Below are positions 1 through 8,462 of a DNA stretch of 64,000 nt, one piece after another. The stretch is from Minicystis rosea (GTDB lineage Bacteria > Myxococcota_A > Polyangia > Polyangiales > Polyangiaceae): assembly GCA_001931535.1 (NCBI GenBank), contig CP016211.1:2942501-3006500 (forward strand), in the 5' to 3' direction. Each line of letters opens with the position of its first letter. Positions within the stretch are counted from its first letter, which is position 1. Position numbers and translations under genes: made by a program. The notes beneath the pieces are model-generated. The model ran no database searches. It saw only the letters and a list, made by a program, of their open reading frames with translations, and had not been told where the DNA came from.

Positions 1-632
1 TCGCGGTAGCTGATGATCTCGGGATCTTCGATGGGCGTGGCGTCGGTGTTCTCGTCGGCGATGATGAGCTTCTCGGCGTCGCCGCCGTGATCGAACCAAT
101 AGAAGAAGCCCTCGTGCTCGAGCCAGCGCTGGATGAAGTCCCAGTCGCTCTCTTGGTATTGGACGATGTACTCGCGCTTCGGGCTCTTCGCCTGGAGGTT
201 CACGCGGACGTCGAAGTTCTGCGGGCCGAGGCCGTAGCCCTTCAGGATCTTGGTCACCATCTCGGGGATGGTCGTGTCCTGATAGAGGCGGCTCGTGCGC
301 GTGAGCGTGAGGAGCCAGATGTTCGGCACCATGGTGGCGAGGTAGCGCGCGGGCGCGCCCCGCTCGTGATCGAGGACCTCGATGTTCTTGAGGAGGCCGC
401 GCACGATGTCGCCCTTCTTCGGGCCCATGGCGACGGCGCAGGGCGCCTTGAGGAGCTGATCGAGCTCGTCGTCCGTGTAGCGCTTGTCGCGCTGGAGCAG
501 GAGATCGAACTCGAAGAGGCGCGAGAGGCTCTCTCGGCCCCAGACGCCGCGCAGATGCACGGGGTCGTCGGGGACGGCGCCGGACGCGAACCGGATCCGG
601 ATCGACTCGAGAGCCTTGTCGTCATCGGCCAT
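1..632 (-). CDS. vgrG: VgrG-family type VI secretion spike protein, N-terminal part (cut by window edge)
   Basis: The first 210 residues, read leftward from ATG at 632, match the N-terminal gp27-like part of VgrG. The protein opens with a stretch containing VHLRGVWGRESLSRLFEFDL, then a strand-rich region with YLATMVPNIWLL, SRLYQDTTIPEMV and QYQESDWDFIQRWLEHEGFF. This last motif is the most recognisable in the VgrG/gp27 family. VgrG forms the trimeric puncture spike of the type VI secretion tail, carries effectors, and is capped by a PAAR protein. A good Shine-Dalgarno (GAGGGAG) precedes the start. It is the last visible gene of a leftward cluster with DUF4150, DUF3540 and DUF2169 genes. The gp5-like beta-helix and any C-terminal effector extension lie outside the window, so whether this is an evolved VgrG cannot be judged. 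Confidence 0.93.
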   Translation of the reverse strand, partial: MADDDKALESIRIRFASGAVPDDPVHLRGVWGRESLSRLFEFDLLLQRDKRYTDDELDQLLKAPCAVAMGPKKGDIVRGLLKNIEVLDHERGAPARYLATMVPNIWLLTLTRTSRLYQDTTIPEMVTKILKGYGLGPQNFDVRVNLQAKSPKREYIVQYQESDWDFIQRWLEHEGFFYWFDHGGDAEKLIIADENTDATPIEDPEIISYR

Positions 633-677
633 GGAAGCGCTCCCTCGTGTGCTCGTTGGGGTGTCGTGCGATCGGGA

Positions 678-1118
678 TCAGGACCCGACCAGGATCTTGG
701 CTTGAGAAGGGGCCATGTGCGTGCCGGCGGGCATGTTCATGTTGCCGCTGCCGTTGTGCGCGGTCGTCGCGGTGTGCGTGACGACGCCCTTGCCCTCGGC
801 CTTCACCTTGCTGCTGTAGGTCTTGAAGACCGCCTTGCCCATGTTCTTCTGCGACATGAGGCCCTTGGGCGTGGGCAGGTTGCTGACGCCGGCTTCGTCG
901 CCCATCGTGCGCGGGACCTCGGAGTCCTCGACGACGACGCCCTTGTTGCTCATGAGGACGTTCTTCGTCGCCTTGTCGGTGTCGCTCAGCATCGCCGTGT
1001 TGGGGAACGGCGTGGGGATGCCGCCCGGACCGGCCGGCGGCGGCGGCGCGGGGATGTGACAGGTGTCGGGCGTCGCGAGGGCTTGGCCACCGGCTTTGGT
1101 CGCAGCAGGGAGAGACAT
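678..1118 (-). CDS. DUF4150 PAAR-like spike-tip protein
   Basis: A 146-residue protein of the DUF4150 (PAAR-like) family. Conserved features are the N-terminal Cys-His-Ile-Pro segment (CHIPAPPPPAGPGGIPTPFP), the central block around GDEAGVSNLPTPKGLMSQKN, and the C-terminal NMPAGTHMAPSQAKIL, where DUF4150 proteins end after the metal-binding core. PAAR-type proteins sit on the VgrG trimer as a sharp tip and often recruit effectors. The short length indicates a bare tip with no fused toxin domain. An AAGGAG Shine-Dalgarno lies about 8 nt before ATG 1118. It sits between DUF3540 and vgrG in the same direction, as expected for co-transcribed spike components. Confidence 0.93.
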   Translation of the reverse strand: MSLPAATKAGGQALATPDTCHIPAPPPPAGPGGIPTPFPNTAMLSDTDKATKNVLMSNKGVVVEDSEVPRTMGDEAGVSNLPTPKGLMSQKNMGKAVFKTYSSKVKAEGKGVVTHTATTAHNGSGNMNMPAGTHMAPSQAKILVGS

Positions 1119-1177
1119 GACGCGGGCTCCTTGTCGGCGCGGAACGCGCTCGCGCGTTCGGCGGATGGCAGCTCAGA

Positions 1178-2035
1178 TCAACCGAGGAGAACCTTCTTGC
1201 CGTCGATCGAAGTGTCGTCCGTGGAGACGATCACCGAGCGACGCGCGTGCGACGAGAAGACGTCCTTCACGAGCGTGCGCAGCCTCCCCGCGCGGGTCTG
1301 TGCGAGATCCGAGGCGTCGCGGAAGGCGTCTTTGGTGCGCTCGATCAAGCGCTCGGCGGTGAGCTCGTATTTGACGACCTTGGTGGCGAGCTGCTCCGCG
1401 GTGACGGTGATCGATCGCGAGAGCACCGTGGCACGCGCGGTGGCGAGGCGCGCGCTCTTGGTCGTCACCTCGACCTGAGGGGCGGAGATCGCGGCGCGCT
1501 TGCCGTCGAGGGAGAGGCTCGGCGCCGACTCACTCGCCGGGCCGCTCGTGACCTCGAAGCGGCGCGCGCTCTCGATGCGGGCGTCGCGTCCGGATCGCAC
1601 GGAGACATCCTGCGCGGCGTCGATGACCACGCGGCCCGCGGGCGCGGAGAGGCGAAGATCACCGGCGGGCGCCGCGATTTCGGCGCGACCGTCCTCGTAG
1701 CGCACGAGGAGGCGGCCGGCGGCGTCGCGCAGCTCGAGGCGGCCACCGTCGAGCTCGGCGCGCGCGCCGTCGGGGAGCACCAGCGCTTCGGGCGCGGCGG
1801 CGTGGAGGACGGCGATGACGTAGCTCTCGGCGGCGCCGAAGCTGACGATGACGCGATCACCGACGCTCGGCGTGTAGCCCGGGATGCGCGCGAGCCGCGC
1901 GTCCACGATGTCGCGCGGGGCGCCGTCGCCGCTGCGACGCACGCGCAGGCGCTCGCCGATCTCTTCGATGACGGCGGGCTCGGTGGACGCGACAGGCTGA
2001 GGACGCGACGCGCGCGTCGATCGGGTCGATTTCAT
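1178..2035 (-). CDS. DUF3540 protein, type VI secretion accessory
   Basis: A 285-residue protein matching the DUF3540 pattern. There is a beta-rich OB-like start (residues about 25-75, with IPGYTPSVGDRVIVSFG and SYVIAVLH). It is followed by a repetitive beta-solenoid-like tract (ALVLPDGARAELDGGRLELR, then DLRLSAPAGRVVIDAAQDVS), and then a basic helical C-terminus. The middle resembles the gp5/VgrG needle repeats, which fits association with the spike. The exact role of DUF3540 is not established; the gene habitually neighbours DUF4150, DUF2169 and VgrG genes. GAGGAG precedes ATG 2035. The roughly 35 N-terminal residues are basic and low in complexity, so a later start is possible, but the ribosome site supports the one given. 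Confidence 0.85.
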   Translation of the reverse strand: MKSTRSTRASRPQPVASTEPAVIEEIGERLRVRRSGDGAPRDIVDARLARIPGYTPSVGDRVIVSFGAAESYVIAVLHAAAPEALVLPDGARAELDGGRLELRDAAGRLLVRYEDGRAEIAAPAGDLRLSAPAGRVVIDAAQDVSVRSGRDARIESARRFEVTSGPASESAPSLSLDGKRAAISAPQVEVTTKSARLATARATVLSRSITVTAEQLATKVVKYELTAERLIERTKDAFRDASDLAQTRAGRLRTLVKDVFSSHARRSVIVSTDDTSIDGKKVLLG

Positions 2036-2137
2036 GCGAACGCTCTCCTCGTCGACGGTGGAGACGCAGCTCTACCGAGCTCCAGCACGTCGAGCGCGCG
2101 CCACAAAAGGATCAAGAAGCAAGAGCAAAAGCGGCGC

Positions 2138-4060
2138 TCAACCACCAACACGTTTCCGATCGAAGTCCTCCGCTTTGGCGAGCTCGGGGTCGGTCTCGGA
2201 GACGTTCTTGGTGTTGCAGCCTCGGAGGTTAGCACCATTACGCAGCACCCTGTGAAGGTTTGCTTGCTCCAAATCAGCGCCTTGGAGGTCGGCCTGATCG
2301 AGACGCGCGTGGGAGAGGTTGGCGTAGGTGAGGGCCGCGGACGTGAGCGTCGCGTGGCGGAGATCGGCGCGGCGGAAGCGACAGCCGACGAGGTGCGCGC
2401 CGTCGAGGAGCGCGCGCTGCAACGAGGCTTCGTCGAAGGACGACTCCGCGAGCTTGGCTTGGCGAAGGTCGGCCTGATCGAGCAAGGCACCTTTGAAATC
2501 GCACGAGCGACCGTCGAGGCGCTGGAGCTTCGCGCCCGTGAGGTTGGCGCCCGCGAAGCTGACCTGCGGCGCGCGCACGCCCGCGAGGACGGCGCTCCGT
2601 AGGTCGGCGCCGTCGAGCGTGGAGTCGGTGAGCTCGCAGCCCGTGAAGTCCACCCCGGGCGCGCGGGCGCCTTCGAGGAGCACGCGCACGAACGAGGCGC
2701 CGGCGACGCGCGTGTGCGTGAGATCGACGCCGTCGAGATCGGCTTTGAAGAGCTTGGCGCCGCGGAGATCGGTGCGATCGAGGCGAGGCTCGACGAGGCG
2801 CGAGGTGGAGAGATCGGCGCCCGCGAGGTTGGCGCCGGAGAGATCGACCTCGTCGAGCACGGTCTCGTCGAAGACGGCGCCGGTGAAGTCGACGCCTTCG
2901 AGGCGCGCGCCTTCGAGTTGGGTCTTGGTGAGGCGAGCGCCCCGCAACGAGGCGAAGGAGAGATCGGTGCCGCGAAGATCGCAGCCGCTGAGATCGCGAC
3001 CGTCGAGGTTGATCCGCGGGAGGCGCGCGCCCGCGAGCGAGGCGCCGGCGAGGCTCGATCCGCTGAAGGCGACGCCGGCGAGCTCGGCGTCCTCCCAGCG
3101 GGTGCGCACGAGGATCGCTTCCTCCAGCGAGGCGCTCTGCGCGTCGGCTTTGACGAGCACGGCGTCCGTGAGATCGGCGCGCGCGAGCAGGGCGCCGGCG
3201 AGGCGGGCGCTCTCGAGGTTGGCGGCGGTGAGGTTCGTGCCGGTGAGGTTGGCGCCGCCGAGGCTCGCGCCCGTGAGGTCGGCGCGCTCGGCGGTGATGC
3301 CCGAGAGATTCGCGCCTTCGAGGAGCGCGCCTTGAAGACGCGCACCGCGCAGCACCGTGCGGCGCAGATCGGCCGCGCCGAAGCGGGCCCCGGTCACCTC
3401 GGCGTCTTCGAGGCTGCGCGGGATGCCGAGCGCCTCGAAGCTCGCGGAGAGGAGCGTGGCGCGCGTGAGAGCGGCTCCGGTGAGATCCGCGCCGTCGAGC
3501 GTGGTCTCCGAGAGATCCACCTCGACGAGCGAAGCGTCGCGGAGACGTGCACCGCGCAGGCCGGCGCGCAGAAGGACCGCATCGTCGAGCTTCGCGGCGG
3601 TGAGCTGGGCACCGTCGAGGACGGCGTCCGCGAAGATCGCGCCCGTGAGCACCGCGCGTTCGAGATCGGCTTCGACGAGGCTCGCGTTGGTGAGCACGGC
3701 GCCACCGAGCGAGGCTTCGGCGAGGACGGCGCGCGCGAGCTTGGCGTTCGAGAAGACGGCGTCGTCGAGCTTCGCGCCGCGAAAGACGTTCGGGGACGCG
3801 CCGCGATCGCTCGAGGCGTCGAGATCGACGGCGACGGCGCCGCTCAAATCGGCACCCGAGAAGTCGCAGCCTTCGAGGCGGGCGCCGATGAGGATGGCCG
3901 AGGCGAGCTGGGCTCCGCGCGCGGACACGCCGCGCAGCACGGCGCCGGCGAGATCGATGCTCGGGGAGACGTACCCGTCGAGGGAGATCCCTTCGAGGGT
4001 CTCCCCGCTGAGGGAGCCTTGGGCGAGCGCGGCCTCGAGCTCTGGGATCGTTCTGATCAC
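2138..4060 (-). CDS. Pentapeptide-repeat protein, 640 residues, secretion-cluster linked
   Basis: Almost the entire protein consists of A(D/N)LXX pentapeptides; examples are LSGANLAGADLSTSRL and ANLTGTNLTAANLESARLAG. Only about 30 N-terminal residues (IRTIPELEAALAQGSL) and about 20 C-terminal residues fall outside the solenoid. Pentapeptides fold into a square right-handed beta-helix with four repeats per turn. About 600 residues would therefore make a rod of roughly 30 turns. The GTG start at 4060 is chosen because a TAGGAGA ribosome site overlaps the stop codon of the upstream DUF2169 gene, 7 nt away, indicating translational coupling. A longer reading to 4174 would lie inside that gene. 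The role is unknown; cluster position suggests an adaptor, scaffold or cargo of the VgrG spike. Confidence 0.9.
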   Translation of the reverse strand: MIRTIPELEAALAQGSLSGETLEGISLDGYVSPSIDLAGAVLRGVSARGAQLASAILIGARLEGCDFSGADLSGAVAVDLDASSDRGASPNVFRGAKLDDAVFSNAKLARAVLAEASLGGAVLTNASLVEADLERAVLTGAIFADAVLDGAQLTAAKLDDAVLLRAGLRGARLRDASLVEVDLSETTLDGADLTGAALTRATLLSASFEALGIPRSLEDAEVTGARFGAADLRRTVLRGARLQGALLEGANLSGITAERADLTGASLGGANLTGTNLTAANLESARLAGALLARADLTDAVLVKADAQSASLEEAILVRTRWEDAELAGVAFSGSSLAGASLAGARLPRINLDGRDLSGCDLRGTDLSFASLRGARLTKTQLEGARLEGVDFTGAVFDETVLDEVDLSGANLAGADLSTSRLVEPRLDRTDLRGAKLFKADLDGVDLTHTRVAGASFVRVLLEGARAPGVDFTGCELTDSTLDGADLRSAVLAGVRAPQVSFAGANLTGAKLQRLDGRSCDFKGALLDQADLRQAKLAESSFDEASLQRALLDGAHLVGCRFRRADLRHATLTSAALTYANLSHARLDQADLQGADLEQANLHRVLRNGANLRGCNTKNVSETDPELAKAEDFDRKRVGG

Positions 4061-4067
4061 GGGTCTC

Positions 4068-7000
4068 CTACGCGAGCTTGGATCCGGTGACGATGGCGTG
4101 GTCGAGCTTCGCCTTGTCGAGCTTGGCCTTCCACGTCTCGGCGGCGTGGAGGTTGGCGCCGCGCAGATCGGCACCCGTGAGATCGGCGCGCTCGAAGGTC
4201 GCGGTCATGAGGTTGGCGCGGAGGAACGAGGCTCCGGCGAGCTTGGCGCGACGGAAGCGGGCCTCGGTGAGATCCGCGGTGGAGAAGACGACGCGCTCGC
4301 ACGTGGCCCGCGCGAAGCTCGCGCCCGCGAGGACGGCGCCGTGGAAGCTCGCATCGGGGAGGAACGCGCGCTCCCACACCGAGCCGGGCGCGTCGACGTT
4401 GGCGAAGATGGCCCTCTCGGCGCGCATGCACTCGACACGCGCGCCCTTCATCTTGGCGTTGCGGAACGAGGCGCCGTGGGCCGTGGCGTCGTAGAGCCGC
4501 ACGTCGGGGAGCGAGGTGTCGTCGAGCACGGCGCCGTCGAGATTCGCGCCCGAGAAATCGGCGTCACGCAGATCCGCGCCGCGGAAGCTCGCGCCTGCGA
4601 GCCGAGCGCGCGCGAGCTGCGTCGACGCCCCGGCCGCGGCGTCGAAGAAGGCGCCTTCGAGCAGCGCGCCGGTGAAGTCCGCTTCGTCGAGCTTCGCGCC
4701 GGTGAAGTCGGCGCGGGCGGCCTTCACGCCGGCGAGATCGGCGAGCGCGAGGCGAGCCTCGCGGAAGACGGTCTCCGTGAGATCGGCGCGCGCGAGCGCC
4801 GCGCCTTCGAGCACCGCACCTGCGAACGAAGCACGCGCGATGCGCGCGCCCACGAGCACCGTGCCCACCAGCGATCGACCCGAGAAATCGAGCCCTTCGA
4901 GGTTTGCGCCCGCGAGGTCGAGACCATCGAACGGCTCACCGGCCGCGAGCATGGCCATCACCTTGGTGCGCGCGTCGACCGGAGGCGCGTCGTCCTCGTC
5001 GGGTGGAGGCGGCGTGATGGCTTCGAGCACCTCGGCCACCTCCGCCTCGGTGGCGCCGCCTTCGCGGAGCGCGGCCGCGATGGCATCGGGCTCGGGCGGC
5101 GGCGGTGGCTCCACGGGCGGCGCTTCGAGCGCGGACAGCGGGATCCCCGCGGCGGCGAGCTGCTCCATGATCTCGGCGCGGGCCGCCTCGATGTCGTTCT
5201 TGGGCGGGCCGAGATCTTCGTCGATGACGACCGGATCGGCCTGGGGATCGGTCTCCTCCGGAGGCGGAGGCGTGGCTGCGCGCACGTACGCGGCGCGCGC
5301 ATCCACGATCGTCATCGGGGTCGCGTCGAGATCTTCACGGGCGATGAAAATCGCCTCGATTTCAGGCGCTTCCTCGTCACTCACCTCGACGAAGGCGCGC
5401 CACACCAAAGACAGCTCGAGCGCGTCGGCGTCGAACGCCGCGGTGTCGAGGACGAGCGGGATCTCACGGAAATCACCGCCTGCATCTTCCGTCATCTGGA
5501 GGAAGCAACGCGCGCGAATCCCCGGCAGACGTCCATCGAGCCGAGGCGTGTCGGGGCGCATGCCGACGATGCTGAAGGTCTCGTCGCCCGCGAGGTACGG
5601 GACCTGCTGCGGGAGCGGTGCGGCCTGCGAGAAGCCCCAATCGAAATCCTCGGGGAAATAAGGCCAACGCTGCTCGAACCAACGACGATCGTAGGTGCCG
5701 AGCCGGGACCAGCGCGCCTTCCACGTGGTGGGGATGGGCGCGAAGCAGATGGGCGCCGGCGTGTCGCCGGGTGCGCGCACGAGGTGGCTCGGATCTTCGA
5801 GGTTCGGCAAGCGCGGCACACCATCGGCGCCGGCGCGGCCTTTGAGGCCTGCGCCCACGGGGTTGTCGTCGAAGCCGGAGCCACCGAAGGCTCGCTCCCA
5901 AACGAGCGGCATCTTCGCGAAGGGCGCAGGATCGGTGGGCGCGAGCGTGACGACCGCCGACTGCCAGCGGCGATCGCCCATCACGGCCGCGCGACGCACG
6001 AAGCCGCGCGATCCCGCGCCGAACTGAAACGCGACCTGCATGGCCGGCGTGGTGCCGCCCGCGGATCCGGGCGCGTAGGCGGTGCCGGTGAGCGTGACGT
6101 CGGCCTTGGGCTTGAAGTAGGCGAGGTCCGACGCGTACGCGAGGCTCCGCTCGGGATCGTCGTCGAGGTGCACGTCGCCGATGGGGAACGGGCCTTCGTC
6201 ACGCAGGCGCGCCGGCCCGTCGGCCACGATGTCGAAGGTGCCTTTGACGACGATGGTGAGCGAGTCGCGCGGCGGGCGCACCTGCCACGGCAGCGTGACC
6301 ACCATGAGCGGCGTCGGGTTGACGATCGGAACCGCCGGCTTGTCGCCGCGCAACGGCGGGCCCGCCGGCGTCTGTGTGGTGCCGTCGTTCGCATCGCCGC
6401 CGTCGCGTGCGTTGCCGTGCGCGTCGTTGGCGTTCCACGCCCACGGCGTGCCCGCGAGCGATGCGGGCCGCGCGGCCGAAGATGCAGCCGGCGCCGCGAG
6501 CGAGAACGGCGCGATCGCGCGGCCGGCGCGCGCTTCGAGCTCCGCGAGCGAGAGGAACGCGGTGCTTTCGGCGTCGTCCGGCGTAGGCGGTGTCGCCTGC
6601 GGTGAAGGCGTGACCGGCGTCGCGGGCCGCGCTGCCGTCTCTTCGTCGGCGATGTCGTGACGCGGCGGGGGTGCGCCGATCGATGCGCTCCACGGCGTAC
6701 CGATCGAGGGCACGTCGCGCGGAGGCGTCGTCCGAGCGCTCGGTGCAGCGGCAAACGGCAGCGCGGCCCGCAGATGCTCCGGAAGCTCGTTGACCGTCGC
6801 CGCCGTCGTGCCGCCGAAACCCTTGTCGAGATCGTCATCGTCGTCCGCGGTCTTGCGCGGCGACACCGGCGGAGGCGCTGCGGGCACACGCGCGGCGGAA
6901 GCGCTCGGCGCAGCGGTGAACGGCAACGCGGCGCGCAGATGCTCCGGCAGCTCGTTGACCGTCGTTGCCGTCGTTCCACCGAAGCCCTTGTCGAGATCAT

Positions 7001-8210
7001 CGTCGTCGACAGGCTCGCGCAATGGAGACACCGGCGCGGGCGCGATGGGAACGCGCGCAACCTGGGCGCTCGGCGCGAACGGCAGCGCCGAGCGCAGATG
7101 CTCCGGAAGCTCCTCGACCGCGAGCGCAGTCGTGGCACCGAAGCCTTCGTCGAGATCGTCGTCGTCGTCTGATGCCGCGGCCGATCCACTCGTGGGCGTC
7201 GCAGGCGCAGGGGCAACGACGGCAGGCGCGTCGTAGCGAGGCCACTCGATCGGACGGCCCGGGATCTCCACGCCTGCATGGACGCGGAGCCGCGCGAGCG
7301 TCGCCTCGCCTTCGGCGAGCACGAGGTGACCACGCCAAATCATCGAGCAAATCTGCCGATCGGCGTCGATGATCAGCAGATCGGCGGCGAGCTCGACCGG
7401 CTGGAGCGGCCCCGGTCCGATGGCTGCGCGCGCCAGGCCGCGCGCCGACGGCAGCCGCGTGCGCACACGCGCGAGCGCGGGATGAAGGCCGTCGAGGATG
7501 ATCCACTCGTCGCCTTCGAGCGCTTCGAGCTGCTGATCGAAAGGCGCCGGCTGGAAGTATCCGAAGGGGAAGCCCGCCGCGAGATCCTGAATGCGCTCGT
7601 CGAGGCGGGCGCGCGCCGTCGCATCGAGGAGGCCGCGGCGCGCGGGCCACGATGCGGCGATCGGTCCGAAGCCGATCGGTCGCTTCGGCGCTTCGGGATC
7701 GACGAGGTTGGGCAGCGCCGAGCCGGCGACGGCGCCCATGCCGATCGGGTTCGCATCGATCCCAGGCCCGCCGAAGGCGCGCTCGTAGCGGAGCGGCATC
7801 CGTTGAAAGTGCGCCGGCGTGGCGGGGCTCGCGGCCGCTCGATCACCGAAGACGTGGATGGTCTTGTCGACGAGGACGCGGTCGCGAACGATCGCGAGGT
7901 GCGCCGACACCGCGGGCACGCGCACGCCGCCGGGCCCATAGGCGTGGCCCGTCAGCACCACGCCGGCGCGGGGCAGGTAGGGCACGACCTCGCCGGGCGC
8001 CTCCACGCTGCTCGCGGGATTCTGCTCGTGGTGACGATCGCGCGCGACGATCGGCTCGGGCGCGATCATGCGCGCCGTGCCATCGGGCACGAGGCCGAAG
8101 GTGGCCTTCACCACGATGGTGGCACGAAGAAACCCATCCATGCGCCACAGCGCCGAGGCACACGCGACGGGGTTCTGCGGGACGACCTCGACCGGCCAGG
8201 AGTTCGTCAT
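4068..8210 (-). CDS. Double DUF2169 protein with C-terminal pentapeptide solenoid
   Basis: A 1380-residue protein with three parts. The first DUF2169 domain (about residues 15-320) holds FLRATIVVKATFGLVPDG, LRYERAFGG and PIGFGPIAASWPAR. A second DUF2169 copy (about 635-955) holds SLTIVVKGTFDIVADG, LVWERAFGGSGFDDNP and CFAPIPTTWKARW. A pentapeptide-repeat domain runs from about 1090 to the end. The linker carries three copies of an acidic motif followed by ELPEHLRAALPF. DUF2169 proteins are known in some type VI systems as effector adaptors or chaperones acting with PAAR-type proteins (for example in Agrobacterium). Two copies in one chain plus a solenoid is larger than those simple adaptors. 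It is the first gene of the leftward secretion cluster; the Shine-Dalgarno is weak. A sorting or loading role is inferred. Confidence 0.9.
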   Translation of the reverse strand: MTNSWPVEVVPQNPVACASALWRMDGFLRATIVVKATFGLVPDGTARMIAPEPIVARDRHHEQNPASSVEAPGEVVPYLPRAGVVLTGHAYGPGGVRVPAVSAHLAIVRDRVLVDKTIHVFGDRAAASPATPAHFQRMPLRYERAFGGPGIDANPIGMGAVAGSALPNLVDPEAPKRPIGFGPIAASWPARRGLLDATARARLDERIQDLAAGFPFGYFQPAPFDQQLEALEGDEWIILDGLHPALARVRTRLPSARGLARAAIGPGPLQPVELAADLLIIDADRQICSMIWRGHLVLAEGEATLARLRVHAGVEIPGRPIEWPRYDAPAVVAPAPATPTSGSAAASDDDDDLDEGFGATTALAVEELPEHLRSALPFAPSAQVARVPIAPAPVSPLREPVDDDDLDKGFGGTTATTVNELPEHLRAALPFTAAPSASAARVPAAPPPVSPRKTADDDDDLDKGFGGTTAATVNELPEHLRAALPFAAAPSARTTPPRDVPSIGTPWSASIGAPPPRHDIADEETAARPATPVTPSPQATPPTPDDAESTAFLSLAELEARAGRAIAPFSLAAPAASSAARPASLAGTPWAWNANDAHGNARDGGDANDGTTQTPAGPPLRGDKPAVPIVNPTPLMVVTLPWQVRPPRDSLTIVVKGTFDIVADGPARLRDEGPFPIGDVHLDDDPERSLAYASDLAYFKPKADVTLTGTAYAPGSAGGTTPAMQVAFQFGAGSRGFVRRAAVMGDRRWQSAVVTLAPTDPAPFAKMPLVWERAFGGSGFDDNPVGAGLKGRAGADGVPRLPNLEDPSHLVRAPGDTPAPICFAPIPTTWKARWSRLGTYDRRWFEQRWPYFPEDFDWGFSQAAPLPQQVPYLAGDETFSIVGMRPDTPRLDGRLPGIRARCFLQMTEDAGGDFREIPLVLDTAAFDADALELSLVWRAFVEVSDEEAPEIEAIFIAREDLDATPMTIVDARAAYVRAATPPPPEETDPQADPVVIDEDLGPPKNDIEAARAEIMEQLAAAGIPLSALEAPPVEPPPPPEPDAIAAALREGGATEAEVAEVLEAITPPPPDEDDAPPVDARTKVMAMLAAGEPFDGLDLAGANLEGLDFSGRSLVGTVLVGARIARASFAGAVLEGAALARADLTETVFREARLALADLAGVKAARADFTGAKLDEADFTGALLEGAFFDAAAGASTQLARARLAGASFRGADLRDADFSGANLDGAVLDDTSLPDVRLYDATAHGASFRNAKMKGARVECMRAERAIFANVDAPGSVWERAFLPDASFHGAVLAGASFARATCERVVFSTADLTEARFRRAKLAGASFLRANLMTATFERADLTGADLRGANLHAAETWKAKLDKAKLDHAIVTGSKLA
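6758..7170 (-). repeat. Three direct repeats in the DUF2169 linker
   Basis: Three units of about 87 bp, spaced about 160 bp apart (near 6758-6845, 6920-7007 and 7082-7168), are strongly similar at both DNA and protein level. Each encodes a run of four or five Asp, then LD(K/E)GFG(G/A)TTA, then V(N/E)ELPEHLR(A/S)ALPF. Proline/alanine-rich spacers separate them. This reads as repeated short binding motifs on a flexible tether rather than a folded domain. Confidence 0.85.
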
Positions 8211-8399
8211 GGGCGAATGTGATGCGAGGCTAACCCAGCCTTGTGCTCCGCGTCACTGCTCTGCGTCACGTCGCATCGATGCCGCGAGGCGCGCACGCGA
8301 GCGTCATCGCGCACGCGATCGGGTGCAGACCCGAGCGCCTACTCTCCTCATCGAGGACGAGAGCAGGCTTGGGTGATGAGCGTGCTGGGGTAGGGAACC

Positions 8400-8454
8400 G
8401 GGCTCGGCGATGCACCGAGCCCGCGAGGTTTGGGGCCGCTTGCGACGGCCCCAA
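8400..8454 (-). terminator. Two GC-rich hairpins after the kinase/TPR gene
   Basis: Two perfect inverted repeats lie just downstream of the leftward gene ending at 8463. One is GGGCTCGG (8400-8407) with CCGAGCCC (8415-8422). The other is TTGGGGCCG (8430-8438) with CGGCCCCAA (8446-8454). Neither has a clear T-run, so termination is inferred from stem strength and position. They separate the kinase/TPR gene from the secretion cluster. Confidence 0.6.
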
Positions 8455-8462
8455 CGCGACCA

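Noticed and set aside
4061..4174. An upstream extension of the pentapeptide gene to ATG 4174
   Set aside because: It would overlap the DUF2169 gene by over 100 nt and adds Ser/Arg-rich sequence; GTG 4060 has a proper ribosome site.
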